From Veillonellaceae bacterium (lineage in GTDB: Bacteria; Bacillota; Negativicutes; Veillonellales; Negativicoccaceae): a stretch of DNA of 64,000 bases. The number at the start of each line of letters is the position of its first letter. Positions within the stretch are counted from its first letter, which is position 1. Below, one piece after another: positions 52,322 to 61,773 of the stretch. Both the position numbers and the translations under genes were made by a program. Location of the stretch: NCBI GenBank assembly GCA_022771805.1, contig JALELM010000002.1:62001-126000 (forward strand), given 5' to 3'. A model generated the notes under the pieces. The model ran no database searches. It was not told the DNA's origin and saw only the letters and a list, made by a program, of their open reading frames with translations.

Positions 52322-52924
52322 ATGAAACGAATTTTTACCGCTCTCTTTGTTGCCGTCTTCGGTATCTTGCTTTTTTGCAATACTGCGCCGGCGGCGGCAG
52401 CCGACATGCCGAAAGTCATGACGCTCGTCTGGATCAGCCCGGAAGCCGTCAATGACGAAACCAAAACCCGTAATATGATCAATGACGCGGTAGCACAAAA
52501 ACTGCAGCGCTATTCGGTCGCCATCGTCCCGGCTGACAGAAGCCAGGAAATTTTCGATGAATACATCATGGAAAACGACCTGGTTCCCCTGGACAATGCC
52601 AGCATGCGCGGCTTTGCTCCCAAAAAGGCCTACTTAAAAGAAATGGCGGCGCAGGCCGATGCGGACTATGTACTTTTCATCAACACCCGCATTACGAACA
52701 AGGCAGCCAAAGCGGCCTGGCTCAGTTGGGCCGGCTTCAAATACGAAGTCACGACACTCTTCAATGTATTGCTGTACTCGGTCGCAGAAGATAAATACCT
52801 CGTCAATGAAAAAGTCAGCGTCAAAGAAAATGCCGCCGGCTCCAGCAGCACGGAACGGGCTTTCGACAAGAGCTGCGAGACATTCATCAAGAAACATCTG
52901 GACTTGGATCATCTCCCGTTGTAA
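52322..52924 (+). CDS. Secreted protein of unknown function
   Basis: A 200-residue protein with a Sec signal peptide (cleavage probable after APAAAA, about residue 27). The mature part starts with MTLVWISPEAVNDETKT and contains QADADYVLFINTRITNKAAK and an amphipathic C-terminus. The pattern of a periplasmic alpha/beta protein that starts with a strand and ends with a helix recalls lipoprotein-like nucleotide or metal sensors, but I do not recognise the family. GGAGG precedes the start. It stands alone, divergent from the amino acid importer and sharing its promoter motif. Confidence 0.65.
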   Translation: MKRIFTALFVAVFGILLFCNTAPAAAADMPKVMTLVWISPEAVNDETKTRNMINDAVAQKLQRYSVAIVPADRSQEIFDEYIMENDLVPLDNASMRGFAPKKAYLKEMAAQADADYVLFINTRITNKAAKAAWLSWAGFKYEVTTLFNVLLYSVAEDKYLVNEKVSVKENAAGSSSTERAFDKSCETFIKKHLDLDHLPL

Positions 52925-52930
52925 TACGCA

Positions 52931-52960
52931 AAAAGCAGGGCAACATTGCCCTGCTTTTTT
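52931..52960. terminator. Terminator between convergent genes
   Basis: A 12-bp stem, AAAAGCAGGGCA (52931-52942) with TGCCCTGCTTTT (52947-52958), T run after. Serves the secreted-protein gene; on the minus strand it also follows the metallophosphoesterase stop. Confidence 0.9.
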
Positions 52961-52976
52961 ATTTCCCGTCGAACGA

Positions 52977-53675
52977 TCAGGCCAACGGAATTTCCTGCGG
53001 CCGGAAGCCGAGATAGTCCGCACTGGTCAGGTACAGCCGTACGCCCTCAAGTTCCTGCGGCACCTGCGCGAACGACTGCTCGTCATGCAGATGACCGTAA
53101 ATATACCGGCGCACGCCGAATTCTTTGGCCTTGGTCAACAAGGCCGTCGGTTCCCGACGCTCATTGAACGGCGGATAATGCGACACGGCGTAAAACTCCG
53201 TATAGCCGGCTTCCCGGGCCAGCTTCAGCGAACGTTCCAAGCGGCGCACTTCCCGAGTAAATACAGCTTCATCCTCTGCCGTCGTATTCGCATCTCCCGG
53301 TGCAAGCCAGCCGCGTGTCCCGCAAACGGCGATATTCCCGACCGGAATGAAATTGTTATAGAGAAAAAACAAGCGGTCGCCGGTGAGTCGACGCATTTTC
53401 TGTACCCCGCTCCACCAAAAATCATGATTGCCCTGGAGCAGAATTTTTTTGCCCGGCAGATCGGCAATCGCTTCCAGATCCGGCAGGCTTTCTTCCAAAC
53501 GCATCGCCCAAGAAATATCGCCGCCGACCAGTACATAATCCTCTTCGCCGATCGTCTCCCGCCAAGCCTGCTCAATCCGCTCCCGATGATTTGCCCAGTG
53601 CGGGCCGAATACGTCCATCGGCTTTTGCGGGGGAATTCCCGAATAATGTAAATCGCTAAGCGCAAACAGTCTCAT
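52977..53675 (-). CDS. Metallophosphoesterase
   Basis: A 232-residue calcineurin-like phosphoesterase. Metal-binding motifs occur in order: ALSDLHYSG (Asp, His), VLVGGDISWAM (Asp), LLQGNHDFWW (Asn, His), VSHYPPF (His) and YGHLHDE (His pair). Two metals would be bound; the substrate is unknown. ATG at 53675 follows GAGGAGACG and lies 17 bases after the DUF4931 stop. Last gene of the long rnj operon. Confidence 0.9.
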   Translation of the reverse strand: MRLFALSDLHYSGIPPQKPMDVFGPHWANHRERIEQAWRETIGEEDYVLVGGDISWAMRLEESLPDLEAIADLPGKKILLQGNHDFWWSGVQKMRRLTGDRLFFLYNNFIPVGNIAVCGTRGWLAPGDANTTAEDEAVFTREVRRLERSLKLAREAGYTEFYAVSHYPPFNERREPTALLTKAKEFGVRRYIYGHLHDEQSFAQVPQELEGVRLYLTSADYLGFRPQEIPLA

Positions 53676-53692
53676 CCCGTCTCCTCTACCCC

Positions 53693-54445
53693 TCACCACA
53701 AGTCTCGCACCGCAGCCAACAGTTTCTCTCTCGCTTCTTCGTCCGGAATCTGAGTCAGACCGTAGCCGAGAAACAACGGGCTGGTGATCCCGCGCGGGAT
53801 TATTTTACAATACTCCGCATCTGCCGCGGCATAAAAGAAGATATTATAACTCCCGAAACCGAGCCCTTGTGCCGAGCGCAAAAAGCACACCAGGCAACGA
53901 ATCGCTTCCGCAAATTCCGGCAGTGCCTCTTCCCGGGCAAGTCGTACGTTGAACTCACGCAAGCCGCAAATCGGCCGATCGGAGAACGTGACTTCCACTC
54001 CCGGTGCCCTGTGCAGGACTTCCCCCGCCAGATGCTCCGGCCGCACTTCACGCAGGTAGTCGAACTCCTCACAGCCGATAATCTGGCCGTGCGGGTGCCG
54101 GATGGAGCCGCCGGAAACCGGGCCGAAGTTGCGGTAATAAATCACGGAGCGAAACTTTCCGCTCGCGCGGGTTTCCCGCCAATGCTGCAGGCCGAAATGC
54201 AAAATATCGCACCACTCCGCCGACGTATAGGTCGTAATATCCGCTTCGTGTTCCGCTGTCTCTACGACAACGGTTTGCCACATTTTCTCCATGACGGGAT
54301 ATTTATTCAACAGCCAAATCTTATCGCCGTCTTGTGCCAAAATATTCGTCAATGTTTCCGGCTGACAAAACGGACAGGGATCCGCCTGTAGGCTGCGCGG
54401 TTTCTGTACGGCAATGGAATGCTTGAACAAAATCGGATCCTGCAT
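53693..54445 (-). CDS. DUF4931 (GalT/HIT-like) protein
   Basis: A 250-residue protein of the galactose-1-phosphate uridylyltransferase/HIT superfamily, DUF4931 type. Visible are a CPFC metal pair near residue 25, LLNKYPVMEKMWQTVVVETA, and the HIT-like segment GGSIRHPHGQIIG (the His-Pro-His of a GalT active site). The activity is not known; nucleotide transfer or hydrolysis is plausible. Start at 54445 after GGAGG, 2 bases past the uracil glycosylase stop. Confidence 0.75.
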   Translation of the reverse strand: MQDPILFKHSIAVQKPRSLQADPCPFCQPETLTNILAQDGDKIWLLNKYPVMEKMWQTVVVETAEHEADITTYTSAEWCDILHFGLQHWRETRASGKFRSVIYYRNFGPVSGGSIRHPHGQIIGCEEFDYLREVRPEHLAGEVLHRAPGVEVTFSDRPICGLREFNVRLAREEALPEFAEAIRCLVCFLRSAQGLGFGSYNIFFYAAADAEYCKIIPRGITSPLFLGYGLTQIPDEEAREKLLAAVRDLW

Positions 54446-54447
54446 GC

Positions 54448-55128
54448 TTACCTCCCTGCACTCCGTCTCGCTTCGCGTCGTGCGAGGAACGGAGCGCGTG
54501 TATCCGCGGGCGTTTCCACCTGCCAAATAAAATCCGGCGCGGCGGCACTCGCCCGTTCTTTCGCCGCCGTCAAGTCATAGTATACCTGCCACTTCGCTTC
54601 GCGCGCTTCCCGGCCGCTTAACCGCAACAAATACGCCGGATGAAACGTCGGCAGGACGGGGTATACGGTACCGTCCGCCGCCTGCCATTGCCGCCAACTG
54701 CCGCGACTGCGGACAATGGATCGCTCCTGCGGTGCGAAAAAACGCAGCGCCACCTTCCCGAGTGCTACGATAACCGCCGGCTTCAGCGCGGCGATTTCCT
54801 GTACCAGCCAGCGTTCGGCACAATATGCGCCTTCCGCCGGTGTCGGCGTACGATTGCCCCGCGGTCGGCATTTCACCACATTCGTGACATAGACCCGCTC
54901 CCGCGAAATCCCCACGGAGGCCAATGCCCGATCCAGCAGGCGACCGCTCTGCCCGACCAAAGGGACTCCGTACTCGTCCTCGACGGCGCCCGGCCCCTCG
55001 CCGACAATCATCAGCGGGGATCGATCCGAGCCCGTACAGCCGGTCGGCCCGCGATTCCCTTCCTGCCGTAATGCACAGGCCGTACAAGGGTATATCGCAT
55101 CGTATACGATATCCGTTACCTTCGCCAT
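54448..55128 (-). CDS. Uracil-DNA glycosylase, family 4
   Basis: A 226-residue iron-sulfur uracil glycosylase that removes uracil from DNA. Cysteines CTAC near the N-terminus and KCRPRGNRTPTPAEGAYC hold the cluster. The active-site loops are VGEGPGAVEDEYGVPLVGQS and PTFHPAYLLR. A charged, Arg/Ala-rich C-terminal tail adds about 30 residues. Start overlaps the dnaB stop as TAATG. Confidence 0.93.
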   Translation of the reverse strand: MAKVTDIVYDAIYPCTACALRQEGNRGPTGCTGSDRSPLMIVGEGPGAVEDEYGVPLVGQSGRLLDRALASVGISRERVYVTNVVKCRPRGNRTPTPAEGAYCAERWLVQEIAALKPAVIVALGKVALRFFAPQERSIVRSRGSWRQWQAADGTVYPVLPTFHPAYLLRLSGREAREAKWQVYYDLTAAKERASAAAPDFIWQVETPADTRAPFLARREARRSAGR

Positions 55129-56480
55129 TATTCCTCCGGCGCATCCTGCGATGACAAATCGACAAAGCGTGTCCAGTGCGGATGGAAATACAAGCTCACT
55201 GTACCGACCGCCCCGTTACGATGCTTGGCGATGATGACTTCCGTAATATTCTTTTCCGTTCCTTCCATTTCCGGCTGGTAGTAGCCTTCGCGATATAGAA
55301 AGGCGACAATATCCGCATCCTGCTCGAGCGATCCCGATTCGCGCAAGTCGGAAAGCATCGGCCGCTTTACCTGCCTCGCCTCGACGCTGCGGCTCAGCTG
55401 TGAAAGCGCGATCACCGGTACACGCAACTCACGCGCCAGCCCTTTCAGCGAGCGGGAAATATCCGAGATTTCCTGCTGCCGATTTTCCGCCGCCCGGCGA
55501 CCGGTACCGCCCTGCATCAACTGCAGGTAGTCGACCACGATCAAATCAAGACCCTGCTCCGCCTGCAAGCGCCTCGCCTTGGAACGCATCTCGGCAACCG
55601 TCATGCCCGGCGTATCATCAATGAACAGATTCGCTCCGTACAGCTTTTCCGTCATCATCACGATCCGAGCCCATTCGTCCTCCGCTATGAATTGGCCCGT
55701 CCGCAATTTTTGCGAGTCCACGAGCGCCGTGGAACAAAGAATACGCATTCCCAGCTGTTCCTTCGACATTTCCAGAGAAAAGAACGCCACGTTTTTCCCC
55801 GTCTCCAACGCCACATGCTGGGCAATATTCAACGTGAATGCGGTCTTACCCATGGACGGGCGCGCCGCAATCAAAATCAAGTCGGATTTCTGCAATCCGC
55901 TCGTCAGCCGGTCAAAATCGCGGAAGCCCGTTTCCAGACCCGTGAGCCCCGTCCGATTTTTTGCCTTTTGCGCCAAGTCCTCAATCTGTCCCTGCACAAT
56001 ACTTCCGATCGGCGTCATTTCCTGTCGCCGATCATCCTTTGCCACCTCGAGGATCCGTCGCTCCGCCGCATCGACGATATCGACCACATCATCCTCGCCC
56101 GCATAGGCTTCACCCGCCGTTATGTCCGCAGCCGAGATCAGCCGCCGCAGGCGCGCCTTGTCACGGACAATTTGCGCGTGCCGTTCGATATCCGCCGCCG
56201 AAACGACATGGTTCGGGATCTCTGTCACATAGGCAATGCCGCCGACGAAGTCGAGCTTCCCCATCTGCCGCAACTCTTCCGTCACCGTCAGGATATCCAC
56301 ACTTTGTGCGCGCATCTGCAAGTCCGCCATGGCCTGAAACACAATGGCATTGGCTTCCCGATAAAAATCGTCCGCTCGCAGCAGGTCGATGCCTGTCGTT
56401 ACCGCTTCTTTATTCGTCAGCATGGCACCGAGCACCGACATTTCGGCCTCGATACTCTGTGGCGGTATCCGCTCAATCAT
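55128..56480 (-). CDS. dnaB: Replicative DNA helicase DnaB
   Basis: A 450-residue hexameric helicase. The N-terminal domain starts IPPQSIEAEMSVLGAMLTN; the RecA-like domain has Walker A LILIAARPSMGKTAFTLNIA, Walker B LIVVDYLQLMQGG and the arginine-finger region DLRESGSLEQDADIV. The length is standard and no intein is present. Overlaps the Lon-like gene by 8 bases; the rplI-lon-dnaB order is conserved in Firmicutes. Confidence 0.97.
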   Translation of the reverse strand: MIERIPPQSIEAEMSVLGAMLTNKEAVTTGIDLLRADDFYREANAIVFQAMADLQMRAQSVDILTVTEELRQMGKLDFVGGIAYVTEIPNHVVSAADIERHAQIVRDKARLRRLISAADITAGEAYAGEDDVVDIVDAAERRILEVAKDDRRQEMTPIGSIVQGQIEDLAQKAKNRTGLTGLETGFRDFDRLTSGLQKSDLILIAARPSMGKTAFTLNIAQHVALETGKNVAFFSLEMSKEQLGMRILCSTALVDSQKLRTGQFIAEDEWARIVMMTEKLYGANLFIDDTPGMTVAEMRSKARRLQAEQGLDLIVVDYLQLMQGGTGRRAAENRQQEISDISRSLKGLARELRVPVIALSQLSRSVEARQVKRPMLSDLRESGSLEQDADIVAFLYREGYYQPEMEGTEKNITEVIIAKHRNGAVGTVSLYFHPHWTRFVDLSSQDAPEE

Positions 56481-58380
56481 GGGTGCCTCCCGTTAAAATC
56501 GACCACACTTCCGCCACGGTCGCTATCCGCTTCACTTCCATCCCCAGGTATTTCGCCGGGATGTCGTCACGGTTTTCCGCGGGAATAAGCATCTGCTTCA
56601 TGCCCGCTTTTTTTGCGCCGTGGGCCTTTTCCATAATACCGCCGACCGGTTTCACCGTCCCGGTCAACGACACCTCACCCGTCACGGCAATATCCTGCCG
56701 CAACGCTCTACCGGTCAATGCGGACAGCATGGCACAGGTAATCGCCGCGCCCGCAGACGGTCCGTCAATCTGACCGCCCCCGACGACATTGACATGCACG
56801 TCGTATTCGTACAGATCCAGGTCGGCCAGGCTGCGAATAACCGCCGCCGCATTCTGCACGGAATCCTTCGCCATGCTGCCCGCCGTACCGTTAAACACGA
56901 GCCGTCCCTTACCCTTTTCCTTCGCCGGAAACGCAATCGCCTCCACTTCCAGCGCCGAGCCGAGATAGCCGTATACGCCGAGTCCGTACACATGCCCGAC
57001 ACGGTATTCGTCGGTGGCGATGTCCCGCCGCTCCGGCACCAACCGCGCCGCCTGCGCGACCCGGCGCAAATCGCCCCGGGTAACCGCAACCGCAGTACCG
57101 TCGCCGCGACGCAATGCGGCACCGTATGCGTCGGCAAGCAAGTTCACCGCCTTGCGACCCTCGCCCGTATACTCGGCGATCGCATCCGCCACTCCGGTCT
57201 CCAAGGCTACGTCCAGCTTTTCTGCCGCCTGTTCCACAATGCGAACTATTTCCGGCGGCGCAAGCGGCGAAAAAAAGACTTCCGCACAACGCGACCGAAT
57301 CGCCGGATTGATTTCTTCCGGAGCCCGTGTCGTCGCTCCGATCAGAATGAAATCCGCCGGCGCCCCGTCCTGAAACAGCTTACGGATATAATCCATAACC
57401 CGGGCATCCTCTTCATTATAGTATGAAGATTCAAAATGCACGCGCTTGTCTTCCAATACTTTCAATAATTTATTCAATAACAGCGGCGACATTTCACCGA
57501 TTTCATCGATGAAAAGCACCCCGCCGTGCGCCTTGGTGACCAACCCCGGCTTCGGCTCGGGAATGCCCTTGTCCGCCAATGACTGCTGTGCGCCCTGGTA
57601 AATCGGATCGTGCACCGAACCGATGAGCGGGTTCGTAATTTCCCGCTCGTCATAGCGCAACGTGGAGCCGTCCACCTCGACAAACGGTGCATCGGCCTCG
57701 AACGGTGTATAGCTCAGCCGCTTCGCCTCGTCCAAAACCAGGCGGGCGGCGGTCGTTTTACCGACTCCCGGCGGGCCGTACAGAATCAAGTGCTGCGGAT
57801 ACTTCGTCGCGATCTTTGCCAGCAAGGCATCCACCGCCTGCTCCTGCCCCACGATATCTACCAAGCGTTGCGGCCGAACCTGCGCCGCCACGCCCGGCGT
57901 GAGGTGCACTCGTTCCAGCGCTTCCAACTCGGCCAACTTGCGTTTGGAGTGAGGCGTTTCGGTTTCTCCCGTTTCTTCGTTCAACAATTCCAAGCGCAAA
58001 TCGCGCACGTATTCCTGGTGTTTTTCTTCCAATGTATCATTGATCTTCTGCTCCAGACGTTCTTCCACTGCCTGTCTGGCCAACAAATCGCTCAAACGAT
58101 TCTCCACCCGATCGAGCAGACCGGCAACCTCCCAAGAGGCCGGGATCGGAATATCCGCATCTTCCAGCACCATGCGTGCCAGCCCGACCAGCCGGGAGCG
58201 GGAATCTTCCGCATGCAAATAGGACAGGGCGTTCACGCGTCCTGCCTCTAAAATCATTCGCTCGGCACCGACTATGCCCGTGTACACGCCGTAGAGTACA
58301 TAGACCTGGCGCCCGAGCGCGTCTTCGTCTCCCGGCTTACGACTTTTTTGCTCCCACAGACGTTGCCACAATTCTTTCAT
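56473..58380 (-). CDS. Lon-family ATP-dependent protease (LonB/LonC type)
   Basis: A 635-residue protease without the long Lon N-domain. The N-terminal helical region (1-180) is followed by an AAA+ module with Walker A LILYGPPGVGKTTAARLVLD, Walker B GGVLFIDEIGEMSPLLLNKL and sensor GATTRAPEEINPAIRSRCAE. The proteolytic domain has the Ser-Lys dyad: GQIDGPSAGAAI and KPVGGIMEKAHGAKKAG. It is soluble, with no membrane helix, so closer to bacterial LonB/LonC than to archaeal LonB. Start overlaps the rplI stop as TAATG. Confidence 0.9.
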   Translation of the reverse strand: MKELWQRLWEQKSRKPGDEDALGRQVYVLYGVYTGIVGAERMILEAGRVNALSYLHAEDSRSRLVGLARMVLEDADIPIPASWEVAGLLDRVENRLSDLLARQAVEERLEQKINDTLEEKHQEYVRDLRLELLNEETGETETPHSKRKLAELEALERVHLTPGVAAQVRPQRLVDIVGQEQAVDALLAKIATKYPQHLILYGPPGVGKTTAARLVLDEAKRLSYTPFEADAPFVEVDGSTLRYDEREITNPLIGSVHDPIYQGAQQSLADKGIPEPKPGLVTKAHGGVLFIDEIGEMSPLLLNKLLKVLEDKRVHFESSYYNEEDARVMDYIRKLFQDGAPADFILIGATTRAPEEINPAIRSRCAEVFFSPLAPPEIVRIVEQAAEKLDVALETGVADAIAEYTGEGRKAVNLLADAYGAALRRGDGTAVAVTRGDLRRVAQAARLVPERRDIATDEYRVGHVYGLGVYGYLGSALEVEAIAFPAKEKGKGRLVFNGTAGSMAKDSVQNAAAVIRSLADLDLYEYDVHVNVVGGGQIDGPSAGAAITCAMLSALTGRALRQDIAVTGEVSLTGTVKPVGGIMEKAHGAKKAGMKQMLIPAENRDDIPAKYLGMEVKRIATVAEVWSILTGGTHD

Positions 58381-58829
58381 TATTCTTCCGCCACCACATG
58401 CACACGAATTTCCGATGTCACCTGCGGATGCAGGCGTACCGTTACGGGAAACATACCGACCGTCCGCAGCGGCTCTTTCAGTTCAATTTTCTTGCGGTCG
58501 ATCTGCAAATCATACTTGGCGGCAACCGCCTCCGCAATGACCTGCGGCGTGATACTGTTGAATGCCCGACCGTCCGCACCGACTTTCAGGCCGACCTCCA
58601 CTTCGACATTTTTCAGCTGCGCGGCCAAGACCACTGCTTCGTCGTTGGCGACTTGCTTTTTATGCGCTTGCGCCTGCTGCTTTTGGCGGGCATTGTTCAG
58701 ATTTTCCGGCGTTCCTTCCAGTGCCAAGCCCCGGCGAATCAGAAAGTTCCGACCGTAGCCGTCCGCCACTTCAATAATATCTCCCTTTTTCCCGTGTTTC
58801 TTTACGTCTTCCAGTAATACTACTTTCAT
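58380..58829 (-). CDS. rplI: Ribosomal protein bL9
   Basis: A 149-residue protein of the large subunit. The N-terminal domain is [20 protein letters not shown] with the [13 protein letters not shown] signature; a long connecting helix precedes the C-terminal RNA-binding domain. ATGA overlap with gdpP. Confidence 0.97.
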   Translation of the reverse strand: MKVVLLEDVKKHGKKGDIIEVADGYGRNFLIRRGLALEGTPENLNNARQKQQAQAHKKQVANDEAVVLAAQLKNVEVEVGLKVGADGRAFNSITPQVIAEAVAAKYDLQIDRKKIELKEPLRTVGMFPVTVRLHPQVTSEIRVHVVAEE

Positions 58830-60814
58830 TTTGTATTCTCCTTTTGATACGTATGAATCGCCTCTACCAACCGATCACGAATCTCTCGTGGCGTCATGTC
58901 GGGGAAGCGTCCGCCGGCCATCGTCTGATGCCCGCCGCCGCCCAACGTTTCCATGACCACCTGCACATTTACGGAGCCGTCCGAACGGGCGGAAACCCGA
59001 TAATCTCCGTCGCTGTAATAAATCGTAAACGTGGCATGAATGCCCTCGACAATCAGCAGAATATCCGCAATCTGTCCCGCCAGGATTTGTGCGTTGTCCG
59101 CATCGTCGGGAATCGTCGCGCAGGCGATCCCGCCTTCAATCCGTTCCGCTCGCGCCAAGACATCCGAACGCAGCTGCAAGGTCTCGAAATCCAGCATAAA
59201 CAGATCCCGCACCAAATCCGTGTTCGCCCCGGAACGGCGCAGGTAGCTCGCCGCATCGAAGGTACGCACGCCCGTCTGTACGGCAAAGTTTTTGGTATCG
59301 ACGACAATCCCCGCATACAGCGCGGAGGCTTGTGTCTCATTCAGGTCGACCGTCTCCGAATAGTACTGCAACAGCTCCGTCACCAATTCACTGGCGGACG
59401 AGCTCGACGGTTCCAGATAGGTAAGCAGCGGATTGGGAATGAAGTCATTGCTGCGCCGATGGTGATCGATAACCACCCGCGAGCCGACTTTCTCGATCAA
59501 TTCCGGGGCGGCCGTCAGTTCCGGCCGGTGCGTATCCACAATGAAGAGCACCGTGCGCGAAGTGATGTCGCGAGCGGCCGTCTCTCCGTCCGTAATCAAA
59601 TCCGCCATGCCTTCCGTCTCTTCGACGAGGGCGATCATTTTTTCGACATTTTCCTGCTGCGGGCTGACTACCACTCGCGCCGGCACACCGACGGACGTCG
59701 CCATATACGCTACACCGATCGCGGCTCCCAGGGCATCGTAATCTTCGTGGCTGTGTCCCATCACCAGCACCCGATCGGCCTTGCCGATAAGCTCATAAAT
59801 CGCTTGGGCAACCACGCGCGCCCGCACGCGAGTATTTTTCGCCAGTGCCGTCGATTTCCCTCCGAACGTCTGCGTTTCTTCGCCAAGCCGAACGACAGCC
59901 TGGTCGCCGCCGCGCCCCAAGGCCAAATCCAAACTCAGACGAGCCTGTTCCGCCTGCGCGGCGAAACCTTCGTCACCTGTCGCACAACCGATGGAAAGCG
60001 TGACGGGAATTTTATTCAGCGTATGAATCAATCGCACCTTGTCGAGAATGTCGAACTTCGCCTCCATCAATTGCTGCAGCGACTTGCGACTGATGCAGGC
60101 AATGTAATTGTTGCGATCGTAGTTTTTGATGAACCCGTCCAGACGGCCGAATTCATCAAGTACCTGCGTATTCACTTCCGACCACAGCGCCGACCGCTGC
60201 ACTTCCGTCAGATCCGAAGCGATTTCCGTAAAATTATCCAGTTGCAAATAGCAAAACACCGGCAGCGCCTGCTCGCTTTCCTGCACGCTCCGCTCCGCTT
60301 CCGTAATGTCGTCAAAATACAGCAACATGTATTGTTGTGTCGTCTCGCCGGCATGCTCCATATCGAGGAACTTATAAATGACGCGGTAATATCTTTCTTC
60401 AATCCGAGTGGAAAAATAGCCGGACTTTCCCCACAGCTTCGCTAATTGCGTATGCGGCAAGAGACGTTGCAACCGCTCCCCGTCTTCGAGATCCTGAACC
60501 CAATCGCGAAATACGGAGTTTCCCCAAACCAACTGGCTCTTTTCGTCGATGATCGCAATCCCGATCGGTAAATTCTTCGTCGCGTACAGAGAAGCTTCCG
60601 TTACCGAAGCCGAAACGGAATCCAAATACTCCGTCAGCTCGGCCGCCTGCTCCCGCTCCCGTTTCTTCGTCACCAAGTAGACACCGAACACCGGGATGGC
60701 GCATAAGCCGGCCGCAATCGGGTTGAAATAAGCAATAACCAGATGCAATACCGCGACAATGGCAATATACACACGATCACTGCGTTTTTCGAACCATGTG
60801 TTACGCAATTCCAT
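58826..60814 (-). CDS. gdpP: Cyclic-di-AMP phosphodiesterase GdpP
   Basis: A 662-residue membrane protein that hydrolyses cyclic-di-AMP, which controls potassium and osmotic balance. Two N-terminal helices (about 15-50), a PAS-like domain (about 75-150), a degenerate GGDEF domain (about 165-300), then DHH ([41 protein letters not shown]) and DHHA1 ([16 protein letters not shown]). The ATG at 60814 overlaps the DUF2232 stop as TGATG and follows GGAG. A link to the dead kdp locus is interesting, since c-di-AMP commonly represses potassium uptake. Confidence 0.95.
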   Translation of the reverse strand: MELRNTWFEKRSDRVYIAIVAVLHLVIAYFNPIAAGLCAIPVFGVYLVTKKREREQAAELTEYLDSVSASVTEASLYATKNLPIGIAIIDEKSQLVWGNSVFRDWVQDLEDGERLQRLLPHTQLAKLWGKSGYFSTRIEERYYRVIYKFLDMEHAGETTQQYMLLYFDDITEAERSVQESEQALPVFCYLQLDNFTEIASDLTEVQRSALWSEVNTQVLDEFGRLDGFIKNYDRNNYIACISRKSLQQLMEAKFDILDKVRLIHTLNKIPVTLSIGCATGDEGFAAQAEQARLSLDLALGRGGDQAVVRLGEETQTFGGKSTALAKNTRVRARVVAQAIYELIGKADRVLVMGHSHEDYDALGAAIGVAYMATSVGVPARVVVSPQQENVEKMIALVEETEGMADLITDGETAARDITSRTVLFIVDTHRPELTAAPELIEKVGSRVVIDHHRRSNDFIPNPLLTYLEPSSSSASELVTELLQYYSETVDLNETQASALYAGIVVDTKNFAVQTGVRTFDAASYLRRSGANTDLVRDLFMLDFETLQLRSDVLARAERIEGGIACATIPDDADNAQILAGQIADILLIVEGIHATFTIYYSDGDYRVSARSDGSVNVQVVMETLGGGGHQTMAGGRFPDMTPREIRDRLVEAIHTYQKENTK

Positions 60815-61773
60815 CACGCTCCGTAGTATCCTTTCCGTTTACGATAATTCAGACCCATATCCAACAACCCCATGAAAAACACGAGTGCCATGAACAGCGG
60901 GATAAACACCGCAGCAATTGCCACCGGCCAACGAAGAATCCGTAAACCGGAGTACCGCCGTCCCAACCAGAACACCACCGCGATGCCTTGCAGCCAAATA
61001 ACGTACATCGCCGCCACCTGCACGTTGACGGCCAAATCGACCGGCAACCAAGGCAACTGCGCCGCAAAGTAGGCTGCCAGCATCGCCAATACGTACACGT
61101 ATAACGCCACGCGCGGCATTTCCCATTCCGCAATCGGCGGAAACGGCTTCACCTGCACGCCCAGTCGCTTCAAAATGGCCTGTGCGATCCGAATATCCAG
61201 GTACGCCAACAGCATCCCTGCCGAGGCGACAATAAACGGCAGGAATCGCTGCATCTGTGACAGTTGCGCCAAGTAATTCGCTTTCGCCTCCGCCAACTCA
61301 ATCGCATTGTAGCCGGTGCTTTCCATTGTGCGGAACGCCTGCTCCGTCGATTCCTGCATAATCTGCTGGTACATCGCGAATAAATCGACACCCATGATGT
61401 AAAACGACAGCAGGAACTGCACAACGAAACCGATACAAAAGGCAACGGACGTCACGAGAAAGGTGCGGCTCGCCGACCATTGGCGGCGAAATCCCTCACA
61501 CAACGCGATGCCGACCGTGCCGAAAGTCAGACCCAGTCCCGCGGCAATTACCGGTCCGGTAATAAACATCAGCAGCAAAATCGTTGCTACCGTCGCCATA
61601 ATCGCCCAACGAGTACCGTTTTTCACTCCGAGATACGCCGCCGGCACCGGCCACACAAGCAATGCCACGGACGAGATTACCGGCACATATACCCCGATGA
61701 GCGACAGGATCATCATCAATCCCACCGTCATCCCGGCTTCCGTCAGCGCACGCGTCTGTGTCCGCTGCGCCAT
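60814..61773 (-). CDS. DUF2232 (YybS-like) membrane protein
   Basis: A 319-residue protein with about eight transmembrane helices. DUF2232 proteins (B. subtilis YybS) are found upstream of gdpP and rplI, as here; the fold resembles ECF transporter S components. Recognisable: ALTEAGMTVGLMMILSLIGV, VYVPVISSVALLVWPVPAAY, LGVKNGTRWAIMATV and a loop rich in aromatic residues before the last helices. TAATG overlap with rnj. Confidence 0.88.
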   Translation of the reverse strand: MAQRTQTRALTEAGMTVGLMMILSLIGVYVPVISSVALLVWPVPAAYLGVKNGTRWAIMATVATILLLMFITGPVIAAGLGLTFGTVGIALCEGFRRQWSASRTFLVTSVAFCIGFVVQFLLSFYIMGVDLFAMYQQIMQESTEQAFRTMESTGYNAIELAEAKANYLAQLSQMQRFLPFIVASAGMLLAYLDIRIAQAILKRLGVQVKPFPPIAEWEMPRVALYVYVLAMLAAYFAAQLPWLPVDLAVNVQVAAMYVIWLQGIAVVFWLGRRYSGLRILRWPVAIAAVFIPLFMALVFFMGLLDMGLNYRKRKGYYGA

